A stretch of 64,000 nt of DNA from NCBI GenBank assembly GCA_958295665.1, contig OY282560.1:265346641-265410640 (forward strand), written 5' to 3'. The notes below the pieces were generated by a model. The model saw only the letters and a program-made list of their open reading frames with translations. It did not search any database and was not told the DNA's origin. The translations under genes and the position numbers were made by a program. Source of the DNA: Tipula vernalis (taxonomy: Eukaryota; Arthropoda; Insecta; Diptera; Tipulidae). This document shows positions 22,217-33,895 of this stretch, in pieces (position 1 is the first letter of the stretch; every line of letters begins with the position of its first letter).

Positions 22217-22636
22217 TTTAGCCGTGTTTTCCATGAGAACTGCACTAGAACTCGATAAACTTTATATTCCTTTTATTCTTTGTAAACCGAATAAAAGTAA
22301 ATTCATAAAGCGCGAATGTTTAGTGTATTTGACATAAATACATATTTTAAGTTTAAAAATTTCCCCCATCAGTTATTTCATCAATATTTTCTTATTTCTT
22401 GCTGACGTCATTACACGCAACTACACTCGATAAATTCATGGGTTTATCAAGTGTAACTAAAAAATAACCTACAATTGTAATTATTTATTGCTATAACAAC
22501 TTAAAATGTGTATTTATGTGAAATGCACTACACATTAGCACTTTATCAATTTAATTTTTTTCTGTGTTTACATAGAATAAAAGGAATTTAAAATTTATCG
22601 AGTTCTAGTGCAGTTCTCATGGAAAACACGACTAAA
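22217..22636. mobile_element. 420-base MITE / foldback element
   Basis: Terminal inverted repeats of about 71 bases (22217-22287 and 22566-22636) start TTTAGYCGTGTTTTCCATGA and differ at only a few positions. The centre holds a second hairpin (TACACTCGATAAA ... TTTATCAAGTGTA, about 22421-22454). There is no coding capacity. The flanks show no convincing target duplication, so superfamily is unassigned. Confidence 0.8.
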
Positions 22637-24479
22637 TGATACAAACCTTGCTTCGAAATTGGTTTAAATATTATTTACATCGAAAACGCAGGCATTGTGT
22701 CGAATAAGATTTAATTACTAATTGCATTATAAAAGTGATTCAGATTGAAGTGCTACATCAAATAAAATTGTGACACTAACTGTATCAAATGAAACAGCAA
22801 GAAGCGTCTTTTTTAATTAATTTTAGTTTGTGCATCGTAACTTCGTTGTTAATTTCATCGAAGAAGCGACACCCATGTAATAATATAATAAATATTGCTA
22901 CATTCTTAAAGTTGATTTATAATGCATTCAGATAGTTTTTGCTGATTCTTTAAATCATTTTACATATCAAAATATCGTAAAATGATTTAATCTATTGGTT
23001 TTCTTGTACTTAAGCAGTTTGCGCAGAAAGCTGCGCATTCCGTCGAATTAAAATGCAGCAAATAAAGTTGGGCTGCACAGTTTCACATTTTAACCCCCCT
23101 CCCCCCCCCCCCCCCCCCCCTTCCCGTGAATTAATTCACTACATCAAAAACCCAAGGAGAAATCTCATTTGTGTGTGTATTATGTCCACACGAATATTTA
23201 TGAAGAATTTAAATTGTCTGTCTGTAATCAATCGATTTTTTCGGGTTTTTATAGACAAATATATTAATTGTTCATGACATTCCAAATATTTTCGATTTGG
23301 TAAATCAGAAAAATAAAGAGGCCAATCCCTCATAACAATAAGTTTCACATTGTTTCTCCTAATTATTCGTAACCAAGAGAAATTATAAAATTAGTAAAAT
23401 GGCAACTTGCAGTCAGGCTACCGGTGGAACTAAAATGCATCCGAAAATTTTTGAATTTCGTCTGATTTTTTATTTTTTCGTACAGCTGAAACTGCACAGC
23501 AGCTGAATTTCTGACCGCACCCAATAATTACTTCGGTTTTAGCAAAACAATTACAATTACAAATATTTATTATTTTTATCTCTTTTTTCAAGCAACCGTG
23601 GAATTATTCATTTAAGTATGTTGTTGTTATAATTGTACATACATACTTTTGTAAATAGCTGTTTTCCCAATAATATGTATGTATGTATTATTGAATTGTA
23701 CCATAACACAATATGTTATTTTAATATGAGGGAGTATAACCTAAATTTGTAGTGGAGAAATAATATATTATAATAAATGTGAGACAATAAAAATACATAC
23801 TCTTAACTCAAATTTTGTAGTAAGAATAGGACTAAATTGGTATCGCTATCGCATAGCCGAATTGATATTTTAACCTGACAGTTTGGAAAGTACTGAATTG
23901 GTATCAGGTAAAAAATAACCGGTTAGAGTAAGTACGAACATTAGTAAAGTTCATAAATAGCCCCCCTGATCTGGAACACAAAGCGTCCAGAAACCGGCCT
24001 AATATAAATTGGTTTTGTTAAGTGAATTTGCTAATTGGTTTATCGGCTACCCATACCGCATCCAAAACCTCTGTTTGAAGATTCTGTTAAAGTTGGGCCG
24101 ACGCGACGTGCAGTTTAACAATTACCATGTCCTTATTATCGAGAATGACAGTTTTAGTAAATCAGATTCCTGGTACCAAATTTCCTTTTCGACGGAGTTT
24201 CGGAAAATTTTTGCACATCTTTCCATCTTTGGAAAATCAATATTTTTGCGCAATACTGAGTATTGCACAACATCCGCTTTCCAATCGACCAACATCCAGT
24301 ACCCTTAGCTAGCAAAGCGCTAGCAGAAAGAATTTCATTTTTGCTGTGATCGATTGACAACCTTACGAATTGATGGTATGAGTAAAACCTAACCACAACA
24401 TTGTAAATGGGGTTGAATTTGCCAAAATTACGTTTTTTTTATTGATAAAGATATGTAGGAAATTCAAAATTACTAATTC
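22637..24479. other. Spacer with poly(C) run
   Basis: A+T-rich, with short open frames of no recognised family. A nearly pure run of C lies at about 23095-23122. ATGTATGT-type microsatellite steps occur near 23640-23695. No gene is supported. Confidence 0.35.
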
Positions 24480-24866
24480 TACACAATTTGATTTTGTTTA
24501 GTTTAGTATTTTTTATTTTTCATTGAATTTTATTTATTTAATAAAATGTATTCAATTTATTAATTTAATTTATTTTAATAAATTAATTTTAATTATTTTT
24601 ATAATGCACAATTATAATTTCATTTTCCACCATTTTATTATTATTAATGCCACCGTGCGAGTTGGGCGGCATGTCTTATTGACGATTCAGAGCAGACTGT
24701 CCATGTTGTGTTTATTTCGTTTTCGTTTATCTGTTTTATATTGTGTTTTTGTTTTGTGTCGTGCGGTTGGTACATCTGAATGTATACGGTAGAAAGGGCG
24801 CGTTGTTGTTTTTTTTTTTTTGACCGTGTGACGGCGAACGCATGTACACATGCGTGAACCGCCACA
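24480..24866 (-). repeat. Solo or truncated LTR, minus strand (family of 42.6 and 46.7 kb)
   Basis: Read on the minus strand from 24866 it begins GTGGCGGTTCACGCATGTGT and contains the same palindrome ATGTGTACATGCGTTCGCCG, followed by ACAACGCG and a CAACCGCRCGAYAC block, as the LTR copies at 42574 and 46705. It then runs into an A+T-rich tail. No primer site or internal sequence is seen next to it. The lower boundary is approximate. Confidence 0.6.
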
Positions 24867-24985
24867 AATACTAACGCTATTACGCTAAAACTATTATTTT
24901 TTATAGAAAATTAATAAAATAAATAATTAATTTATAACGCGGTAAACAAAATCAGTTAACATCCTTTTTTTTAACAAAGATAATA

Positions 24986-25111
24986 GGCCCGATTCTGCCT
25001 TCCAAAATTTTATGTTATGCTATGTTATTTTTGTTTTTCAATACAAATTCAAATAGGAAGCGGGGAAATTAAATAACATAATATGAATTTTATCGTTCCA
25101 GAATCGGGCCC
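24986..25111. mobile_element. 126-base palindromic MITE
   Basis: The ends GGCCCGATTCTG and CAGAATCGGGCC are inverted copies, and the whole unit is nearly self-complementary (further matching ATGTTATTT blocks inside). Non-coding. Superfamily unassigned. Confidence 0.7.
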
Positions 25112-27355
25112 ATTATGGTATATTATAATGGTTCTAAACTCAAACACCTAGCGGCGAAATTGTGCATAACTGCCTTTAACTGCACATGTTAAAATAGCAA
25201 GAACAGTTTCGAATAGATAAGTTACCAAAGACAAAAAACATTTTTCTAGCGGTTTGTTAGTGGGTGCTTTCGGTTGGTTGGTCTATATTTCGTTATGACT
25301 TCCTATAATAATATAGAAAAATTGCAAACTCATAAAAGTAAGCTTTACTTTTTGCAAGTTTTCTCGTTTACACATTCTTGTGATTGTTTAGAAAATCAGA
25401 GTGCAGGAATAAATTCGAAAGCATTTCATGTGGTATGGTCTACCAGTCAAATCGAGTTTTTTAAAGAGGAGACATTTTTCAGTGACCAAGAAACATATTC
25501 ACAAATATGTTGAACAATGACAAAGAAATTAAAGCTGGAGGAGATAAATCGCTACAAGAAAGTTACGATTTATGTACTCGTATATACACACATTTTTATT
25601 CTTTTAATATTTCTTAGCACATTTATTAAATGAAACAACTGCTAATTGTTGTAAATTGTTGACAATTTTATATGTCTCATATCTTCTCTTTTTTCAGAAG
25701 TTCTTTTCTGAACGTACAATAATTGGAGATAAAGGAAATTCATTTTCGTATCGCAGTAATATGAGTTTTTCGGGTCAATGGAATTCGTTCTCGAAATTAC
25801 AAAGTATAATAATTCAAAAATGTCTTTCGTTTCTTCAAATTCGAATACACAAAGAAGGGCCATTAATTGCAGTGAAAAACATTCCAGGGTCTTCTACTGC
25901 AATTTTACTCTCTTTGGAAAATTAACCTGTTATATATTTCCTACATTTCACCATGTAAAACGATGGTCGAGGTTGGACATGACTTTCGAGTCAAACGGCT
26001 GTGTTTTTGCTTTTATTAGTTTTCTTCAATTTTTATTAATTTTCCGAGATGTAATTTTTATTGGAAAAAGTTGGTGAGTTTTTAAGTGTGTAGATTGAGG
26101 GTTTTTGAAACATTCGGGTTCCATGTTGGGAGGGTGAGGAGGAGAAAGGGAAGTGAATTATGTAAGTGGTACGTGGAGTGAGTAAAGTTAAAATTTGAAG
26201 CAGCTAAATACTGACGGAGGATGTATAGCGTTAGTATGTACAGCGAATATGTGCTGCTCTACAAAAAAAACGGTAATAATTTGTGTTTCAATGAGAAGTC
26301 TGTTTAATGGGTAAACAATTTTTACTTATTCATATTTAGGTTCGATTTGTGAACCGGTTAAATTTAGCATTGGAAGATGGCGGCTATCATACGGAGGACA
26401 TTATGTTGCATATTCTGTGTCTGTACAGTAAAAATCTGTTTTTTTTTTTGTAAATTTTGATACAAATGTATAGTGTTTGTTAATAAACTAACCCTAAATA
26501 AATTTCAGAACGACAAAAGAAACTCAACCTACTCATCTGCTCCCTATGTTATTGGTCTAGCCTGATTGGTATCCGGGATCCTAATGATATCGTGGGTACG
26601 CAAAGTGCTTATATGTTATGTGGGTGTTTCGTATCGGTATGGCATTTGCGTATTTTTTAAGGCGAAATTATACTTACTACAAAGTTTCGAGTTGATTCTA
26701 TCAAAACAAAGATTATTCCAAGTGGATTATATTTGCCATGCTGAAAATCACGTATAATCTACATAAGGTCTCGGTATGTTAAGCAAATTTTAAAATTGAT
26801 GTTGCGCACTGCTATTCGAAAATAAAAGCTAGAAGTTAGAAGCTGTAAAAGGCACTGGGTGCTGTGAAGTGGGAGTCTATGCCTTTGAATATAATAAGAT
26901 GTGGTTAGGGGTACCTACGAGTATAAGCATATGGAAAAGTGGGTAGCTGTATGTTGAGTGTTAATACCTGTAAATAACGAACTATGTAGCTGAGATTGTA
27001 CAGCTAAGCTTTTAAAGCATACAACTGTAGGTACAGTAATTATAAGTCGAAGGATTGGGTGTGCACAAAACAAACACTTTACTGTACAAACCATTTATAC
27101 TTCAATCTAGGAATATTTTGTAACCAACAACTTGCCTGATTGTGAGTTATATGCAGTAAAGTACTCTAAACAGTTATATCTTTCTAATGAATAAATAAGT
27201 TTCGGAAAAATGAATGTGCACATAATCCGTACAGCCTCAACAACAGTCACAAGAACATGAAAATTGATTTCCAACAGCTCTCGCAATACTTTTTGATTTT
27301 TGGGCCATAGAATTATGGCGTTTTGTTTCGGCCGTCGCTGTTTTAATTAAAACGC
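25112..27355. other. Spacer, no recognised gene
   Basis: Contains overlapping open frames of 60-100 codons (25274-25513, 25656-26077) that I cannot assign. One (25656-25925) begins after a T-rich stretch with TTTTTTCAG, a possible splice acceptor, so a host exon cannot be excluded. No domain is recognised. Confidence 0.3.
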
Positions 27356-27712
27356 CACTTAAACGAATGTGGAATGTGCTGCAAAGCAAGTAGTGATGAA
27401 TTGGAAGTGAAGTGTAGTAGTTTTTGCGATAAAAATTTCAATAAAAAATGTTTAGAACTAAGCGATTACGATATTGGATTAATAAGAAAAGATATTGGAA
27501 TTGTTTTTTGTTGTAAAGAGTGTCTAAATAAATTTGAATTTTTCATAAGGAATTATAATGAAATCACAAAATCATTGAATAATAATAATTTATTAATTGA
27601 AAAGATGGATAGTAAAATCAATAATGTAATTGAAGATATTAGAATTGTTATGTGTGGAATGAATGGTACTTGTTCTAATAATAATTCAAATAATGAACAA
27701 CAAAAAACATAA
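27356..27712 (+). pseudogene. LINE ORF1 with PHD-like zinc finger
   Basis: The frame reads ECGMCCKAS, then VKCSSFCDKNFNKKCLEL, then IVFCCKECL. The spacing of Cys and His/Asn resembles the C4HC3 PHD-type finger found in ORF1 of CR1-group LINEs, where it is thought to aid RNA or protein binding. One position where the finger normally has His is Asn. A Leu/Asn-rich, probably coiled segment follows (SLNNNNLLIEKMDSKIN), ending at TAA 27710-27712. It is open for 112 codons from the ATG at 27374, and the frame extends a few codons upstream without an ATG. Confidence 0.6.
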
Positions 27713-28978
27713 GCGGATATCGTGAGGTTACCAGCCTTTATAGTACTCAAAAAGGGTAGTGTAAATAAATTGAATGGCTCCACATAAACTGGAGGGAAAA
27801 AAGCGGTAAGCCCTTCAACTCTGTCAGTTGAAATGAGTGAGATTTCTGAATTGGAAAATAACTCTGAAGAAATTCAAAATTCTTCGAGCTCTGACAGAAC
27901 TTTTCTAATTAATAATTATAAAATAACACGAATTGATAGTCCCAATAATACGCGTTGGAGTAGGGTTACCATTTATTCTTGGGCTACCTTAAGGGTAAAT
28001 AAATTATTGTCTAATACATTTAGCAAAGTTGGAAGTTGGCATCTGAACTTATCGGGCGTTTTGGTAAAATTGTTGTATTAGTTATTTAGAATCCTCCTCC
28101 TGCGAGTTCCTATCACATTATGAAAAAGTTATTTGTTGTGGTGATTTTAACTTTAATTTGTTGGTTAGCAATAAACTAAGTGTTTGCTTGAGTTTACATA
28201 ATTTGTACTATTTACCCTTTAAGGCGACTAGATTAGGTAGCAGTCTGTTGGATTTAATAATTTTGTATCAGCAGGACCTACACAATATCTTATACTGTTG
28301 TTGCTTATTATAAAGCAATCAATCATGAGGATTTTATAAATTTTTTCTTTCGCTAGAGTTGTTAAATATTTATTTTTCGCTTGATGTGAATGATATACTG
28401 GGAGAATTTAAAATTTAATTTTCTTACAATTAGATAATACATGTGTACCTCGTAAAAGAAGTAAGAAATGCCACACTACTCCGTGGCTAAATATACATAT
28501 TTTAAATTTAATGGAGTAGAGATTTGGCTTAAAAAAATATAAAAAGTTTAAATTTAAAATGGTTTAAATATTTCAGAAATGTAACCAACAAATGCATTAA
28601 TTAAGCAAAAAATTTATTCTATCTTGGGAATATGCACAATTCTAAAACAACGTGGAACAATTTAAAAAAAACTTGGTATTTCATGCAAGTCAACTAAAGC
28701 GGTCATTGGCTTTTCTGCTGATGAAATTTTGGCCGGGAGCAGTAAACCTAGCGAATCTTTGGGTATTTCGCCTTTGCCTGATATTGATTTTATTAGTTCC
28801 GATAGTTGTACTTTTTTTGACTGTGTTGATGATTTTATGGTATTAAATGCAATTCGTGCAATTAAATCGGATTCAATAGCATATCGTCGCGTCCAAATAA
28901 GAGTATTACATCTGCAAATCATTAATTTTTTAGAGGGCCGTGTCAAGTTATTAATGTTAAATTTGGCTTAATTTTTTT

Positions 28979-29756
28979 TTAATAAAATTCTTGCCACACT
29001 TTCTGGAAAGGACTTTATTTAAAAAAAAAATTAAGACGAAATTAGCATTAACAACTTTGAAGCCTCTTCAAAAAATTAGCAATTTGTAGATGTAATACTC
29101 TTATTTGGACACGCCGATATGACATGCTAAACTTCAAATTATTCAGTGTTTGACGAAATCAGTATTATCCAATTTATGGAAAGTGGCTTCGATTATTCCC
29201 CTATCTAAAAGAAATGTAATTTCCAACATTTGTGTTATTCACCTGTTTAGTGTTTTGCCTGCCCTATTCTAAGGTGCTGGAAAAAATTATACAATTTCAA
29301 ATAGTTGTGCAAAGTACTACTACTGCTCTTGTGCATATATTAGATGATCTGTTGCCTATTTTAGATAAGGTTAATTGATTTACAATTTTAGTCCTATTAG
29401 ACTTTTTTAAAGCGTTTGATTGTGTTAACCATATTCTGTTGCTTCAAAAGTTAAAGTTGTATTACAAATTTTCTAATTCTGCTATTTTGTTGCTTAATTC
29501 TTATTTAAGTAATCGTAAAGAATTCGTGATGCTTGGGGATGATCTTTCTGGCATAAGTGATGTATTTGCGGGAGTGCCTCAAAGATCAATTTTAGGCCCT
29601 TTAATTTTTTCCATTTCGCTTAGGTTAATAAAAAACTTTTGTCCAGTTGACTTACGCATATATCTTGTGAAAAGCTTGATTATACCCTATTATACCTTGG
29701 ATGCGACTTATTTGAGTTTTTTCTGTTATAGAACCTTTTATTTTCCGACTAATTAA
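28979..29756 (+). pseudogene. LINE reverse transcriptase remnants
   Basis: Recognisable blocks in shifting frames: WKVASIIPLSKRN near 29188, LLDFFKAFDCVNHILLLQKL near 29395-29450, then NSYLSNRKEFVML and AGVPQRSILGPLIFSISL (29439-29640). The catalytic Asp-Asp box is missing, because coding jumps from SISL to a C-terminal-like piece. An internal deletion therefore removed it. Confidence 0.65.
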
Positions 29757-30001
29757 ATTAGGTATACCATTATATTGCATAATAAATTAAATTTTTGGGT
29801 GTCATTGCGAACTAGGAACGTTAAGTTGCCTATTAATAGAACTAATATCTACAACAACTCCGGATTAATAAATGGGGTTACCTACTGAATTAAAAAATAT
29901 ATGTTCCGTTAATGAGTTCAGGAAAGCTATGTTAAAGTTAGTAACATAAAATCAAAATTCTTGTACATATTGTATTTAATTATGCATATGATTGTATATA
30001 T

Positions 30002-30456
30002 TATTACGTTTTCGCCTTGTCGATCAAAATTCGTATCACTGGATTGTGAATAAAACAAAACACTTCAGTTAACACAAACCAATTTATTTATTTAACATCA
30101 AAAATTAGTTCAACAGAATTTATTTACAATAACTCACAAAATCACTTTTTATTATTTTGTCACAATTTTACTGTTCACTTATAATTTTTAAATCGCACTA
30201 ATTCACTTTTTAAATCTCTTTTAATTCACATTTTAATCCTTATACTTTCGCTTACCAAAAACTAATGAATCCAATTCGAATTCGTTCGCCTTTTTATATA
30301 TACAAACCAAATTTCTAAAAGTTTCATGACTTTTCCAGTAAGAATAGTCTAAAACCATTCAGAACACTTTTATCATGGAAAATTCCATTTTAATACACTA
30401 AAACATTGAGCTATTAATTTAACTTATTCTATTACACCCTTGGTGTCACCGTAACA
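30002..30456 (-). repeat. Solo LTR, minus strand (TGTTACGG family)
   Basis: On the minus strand it starts TGTTACGGTGACACC (from 30456) and ends CGAAAACGTAATA (30002). It matches the plus-strand copy at 38569-38973 over nearly its full length, including GGAATTTTCCATGATAAAA, CATGACTTT and ATCACTGGATTGTGAATAAA (reverse orientation). Short inverted ends TGTTAC/GTAACA are typical of LTRs. No internal element sequence is attached. Confidence 0.75.
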
Positions 30457-30466
30457 ATATGTTTAT

Positions 30467-30731
30467 TGTTACGTTTTTGCCTTGTTAATTAAGGTTCGTA
30501 TCACTGGATTGTGAATAATACAACCACTTTTTAAATCACTTTTTAATTCCTTTTTAATATTCACACTATCGCTTACCAAATACTAATAATCCAATTCGAT
30601 CTTGTTCGCCTTTTTATATACACCAACCAAACTTCTCGAAAGTTCATGACTTTTCCGGTTAGAATAGTGTAGAAACATTTAGAACTGTTTTATCATGGAA
30701 AATTCCATTTTAGAACAGTAAAATATTGTCA
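30467..30731 (-). repeat. Second, truncated LTR copy, minus strand
   Basis: Lies 10 bases from the first copy in the same orientation, with the same 3' end (TGTTACGTTTTTGCC in plus reading) and the same order of blocks. It lacks about 150-190 bases internally and at its far end. It is about as diverged from the neighbour as from the copy at 38.6 kb. Confidence 0.7.
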
Positions 30732-30999
30732 CAGAGTCCCGAATATAAAGATAATGCAAATTGGTGTGGGTCTTATCTCGAGTCTTTTTGGGCAACTTTG
30801 ACGAGTCTCTCACTAGCTTCCAATAACCTTCGAAAATCGCTTTTTAATATCATCGCTGTTTTATTATTTTACAGGTTTTCGTCAAGTATTCATTTCCCGA
30901 ATTTCTTTTTTAGTCCCTCGATTTTGAGGTTTCTTTGACTTTTGTGACAGTTTTCACTTCATAACCTGTTCAGTAATTGAAGCTACTGTTACATTCAAT
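30732..30999. other. Spacer
   Basis: No supported gene between the truncated LTR and the hAT relic. A 70-codon open frame here is unrecognised. Confidence 0.3.
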
Positions 31000-32693
31000 T
31001 GTCATAGTATTTTGAGTTTGAATTTCTACAGCAGCTTCGGTTGAATTTATTTCTACAATACGCTCTAATTCACTAACCATTAATACATCGATGGAAGATG
31101 TCGTGTAATCGGCGTCTTTGTCCAAATCATCCAAATTAAATTCTTATAAAACGTCCCCATATGGATTCCAGTCTGAATCCTTTTTTGAATTATGCTTTAA
31201 TTAGTTACCTATAATTTCTACATCAAGTGACAACCATAAATCTTGCATAAATGGCATCTGCCAGTAAATCATCCATTTTCTGAGAATAATTCTTTAATTC
31301 GGAAAGGGGATCTAAAATCGATGTAGCCGCTTTTACTTGCTCAATAAACTCTTCATCAAAAATTAATTTTGATACTGCTGCCTTGACTTTTCTCGGGTGC
31401 CGAAATTTGAATTTTAATTTGTTTACTCATTCCGACGAGAGCACCATCCCACATGCAAGTTTAATTTTGGATCGTCCTTGATCGACGATTTGCCTTTCAC
31501 AATCTACATTTTTAAATTTTTTTAAGACTGTATTCACGTTCTCAGTAAGTTGCAAATCTATCAACTCTTTACTTAAAAGGTTTCAAATAAGGCTTTTTCA
31601 TGTACCCATAAGGTTATATTTTCAATTTTGCCCCATTTTCATCATAATGGCCGCATTGGTTGATATCACTGTATATACATATCTGTATATCGATATTATT
31701 TACATAATTCTTTTGCCATTTTTTCTAGTCTATTACAATTTCTGTGAGCCTGTCTGCAGTTTCACTCTTACCACTCAAATCCTATGCGTTTATCAAAGAT
31801 TTTAGACTATCCGAATTACGCACCATGGTTACAACTCTTTTTGTATTAGATGATGTGTTTTTCCAACGATCTATTAAAAGCACTGAATTTAGAGGTATCG
31901 TATTTTTTGAACGTAGTAAACTTGCTTTGTAAATCTCGTCTAAAATACTTGACGTTATCACCCCACGGTTTGACTATAATGGTGTGAAGGCCGGCCGTAA
32001 CTTGGGACGGGATGTTGCATCCAAAAGAGAAATTTCCAATAGCACTTTGTAGGTCTGTTTTTCACAAGATTTTTCTACAACTACAAATGTAGAAATAGAA
32101 CGTCGTTTTTGTACTGTTTTTGGCTTTGATTTTGAGTGTTGAGTGACGTTTGTTGTCTGTTGAAGATCGATGTTGAGGCGTCTTCATTGGATTGACGATC
32201 GATATGTTCTATTTCTGCATCACTAGGGTTTAGAATAGCACTGGCTATCTTGGTGATGTTTGTGGGGTTCCTGAGCCACCATCGTCTGACAGATCTATGA
32301 TACTAGGGTTTAGAATAGCACTGGTTATCTTGGTATGGGGTTTAGAATAGCACTGGTTATCTTGGTGATGTTTGTGGGGTTCCTGAGCCACCATCGCCTA
32401 ACAGATCTATGAACTCAATTTCTAATTCATCTATGGCAGAAAGAGTGGTGCTGCTAATTATACGTGATTCCCCACAATGATTTCCAAAAAATATTAAAAA
32501 TTGGCACTTGGGTTATACTTGAACGTTATTTATGTTGTTAATAGGCTTACCGATGAGCAATCATTCTAGATGTAGCTGTATTCTGCAAAGTGTGCTTGCA
32601 GTTAATGTAACATGCCATTTGTTTGTTCTCCGATTTAATTAAATTGTAATTTATATCTTTATATTTCACAGATTTCCTTGTTCCTGCCATTAT
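31000..32693 (-). pseudogene. hAT-type transposase relic (BED-like finger, DUF659)
   Basis: On the minus strand the ATG at 32691-32693 opens MAGTRKSVKYKDINYNLIK, then CYINCKHTLQNTATSRMIAH, a degenerate BED zinc finger followed by a GTAAGC donor. An acidic linker with an internal sequence duplication follows. The DUF659 core at about 31720-31960 reads SSILDEIYKASLLRSKN, VLLIDRWKNTSSNTKRVVT and DLSGKSETADRLTEIV (family usually D-G-W-K). Further down come VISTNAAIMMKMGQ and LKKFKNVDCERQIVDQG. The many stops (for example inside NA*DLSG) show an old pseudogene. The dimerisation domain at the C-terminus was not found. Terminal inverted repeats were not located. Confidence 0.65.
32223..32411. repeat. 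Tandem duplication inside the hAT linker
   Basis: A unit of about 75-78 bases starting AGGGTTTAGAATAGCACTGG occurs at 32223-32300 and 32337-32411, with a short 34-base partial copy between (32303-32336). It encodes an acidic, Ser/Gly-rich linker of the relic. Confidence 0.75.
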
Positions 32694-32913
32694 TTCTAAA
32701 ACGAATTATTTTTATAATAGCTAAATTATATAAGTTTTTAATCAGTTATTTCAAATAATAACTAGATATTTCATACATTAACTAACGGTCTTAGTTAAAG
32801 TATTAAATTGTATCTTATTCCATGCCTTATTTGGTTAATCTATATAGAGTAACACTGCTCGGTCTGGTAAAGGAAAACAAAGGATTTTTGGGTTAAATAC
32901 TTTAACTAGGTAA

Positions 32914-33621
32914 TGGCTGTATGATACTCACTTTTTTCCCCACTTTTTCAGTGACTAGGTAAGACAAACGGAGTGAGCGAAAAAATATATGTACAAAATA
33001 TTTGTGAGAGTGAGTGTATACACCATAGATTTGAAAAAAATATAGAAACGTCAAAAAAAAAGTGGTAGCTCAACTTTTCTAGCAGTTAATCGAGCAACTA
33101 TAACAAAAAAAGAATTGGATTTGATTCTTTTTTTTGACATTACATACTTTTTTCTGACATTTCCGAAATATTAGAGAAAATATTTGTATTTTGTATACCA
33201 AAGAGAATTTATTTGTTTATTTTTATAATAAATTTAGTAAATAATTTTTCCATTTTTGTTCGCCATTATTGTTATGATTTTTTTCCCCCTTTTTTAGATT
33301 TTTCTTTTGATACTGAAATACAATTTTGGGTTTGCATTGTTAATTGTTTGCCAAAATATTTGAAACGTGCATTTTTTTGTAAATATAAAAATTAACTTAA
33401 CATATAAATTATTTCGTTTCAATTAATTGCGGCAGCCAATGCAAGTTAATTCAATAATATGGTCCAACACAAAAAAAATTTTGATTTTATTTACAAATTT
33501 TGTTTATCCGAAACTTCAAAATATTTGGCTATAGTATTGTCTACACTACCCTTCTCTGTTTCGCTTTACTAGTTTTGCAGCACTTTATTGTACTTGAAAA
33601 AAAGTGAGTATCATACAGCCA
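32914..33621. mobile_element. 708-base non-autonomous element with TAA duplication (Harbinger-like)
   Basis: Perfect 24-base terminal inverted repeats beginning TGGCTGTATGATACTCACTT (32914-32937 and 33598-33621) are flanked by direct TAA (32911-32913 and 33622-33624). A 3-base TWA duplication is the mark of PIF/Harbinger. No transposase coding is seen inside. Confidence 0.8.
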
Positions 33622-33626
33622 TAAGT

Positions 33627-33661
33627 CAAAGAGAATAAATACACGTGTTTATTCTCTTTGG
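33627..33661. repeat. Hairpin with CACGTG loop
   Basis: A 13-base arm CAAAGAGAATAAA and its inverted copy TTTATTCTCTTTG are separated by an 8-base loop containing CACGTG. It lies immediately beside the 708-base element, outside its TAA duplication. Confidence 0.55.
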
Positions 33662-33694
33662 TTAAGTATTAAGTGTAGCATTTATGTAGCGACA

Positions 33695-33815
33695 TGAATA
33701 ATCGCCCAAAAAACAAAAATGCAAAATAGCCGAAAAATTATATAAAAATTACTTAGACGAGTTTTTATTTTACATTTAGGCAAATTATTCTTGCTGTAAA
33801 TATGGGCGATTGTTC
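33695..33815. mobile_element. 121-base palindromic MITE candidate
   Basis: The ends TGAATAATCGCCCA and its near-exact inverted copy TGGGCGATTGTTCA (one mismatch) bound an A+T-rich core. Non-coding; no target duplication found. Confidence 0.5.
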
Positions 33816-33850
33816 ATTTACGAAAAAATATTATTTATTATTTGTACTTA

Positions 33851-33895
33851 AGGTCGCTGCACGAGAATGGATATAAATCCGAACAATCTGAATCC
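33851..33895 (+). repeat. Orphan terminal inverted repeat of the outer Harbinger family
   Basis: 45 bases beginning AGGTCGCTGCACGAG are nearly identical to the outer Harbinger ends at 48953-48997 and (inverted) 63401-63445. They are preceded by TTA (33848-33850), the same target trinucleotide. No matching opposite end is nearby, so this is a broken copy or a remnant of an internally deleted one. Confidence 0.7.

Larger units (their letters stand above)
27356..29960 (+). mobile_element. CR1-type LINE with PHD-finger ORF1, decayed
   Basis: In order: an ORF1 with a Cys-rich finger (27356-27712), degraded endonuclease pieces (about 28100-28330, including a block reading CGDFNFNLLVSNKLSVCL and RLGSSLLDLII), and a proline/lysine stretch before RT (PRKRSKKCHTTPWLN near 28450). 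Reverse transcriptase pieces (about 29160-29640) and the usual C-terminal end (ELKNICSVNEFRKAMLKL near 29890-29945) follow. Coding is broken in all frames. It probably belongs to the same broad group as the LINE at 12.5 kb, but keeps 5' parts that copy has lost. Confidence 0.75.

Noticed and set aside
25274..26077. Overlapping 80-100-codon frames as host exons
   Set aside because: Several competing frames and no known family; one acceptor-like site is not enough.
33627..33661. Transcription terminator hairpin
   Set aside because: Bacterial-type terminators have no meaning here; treated only as an inverted repeat next to a transposon.
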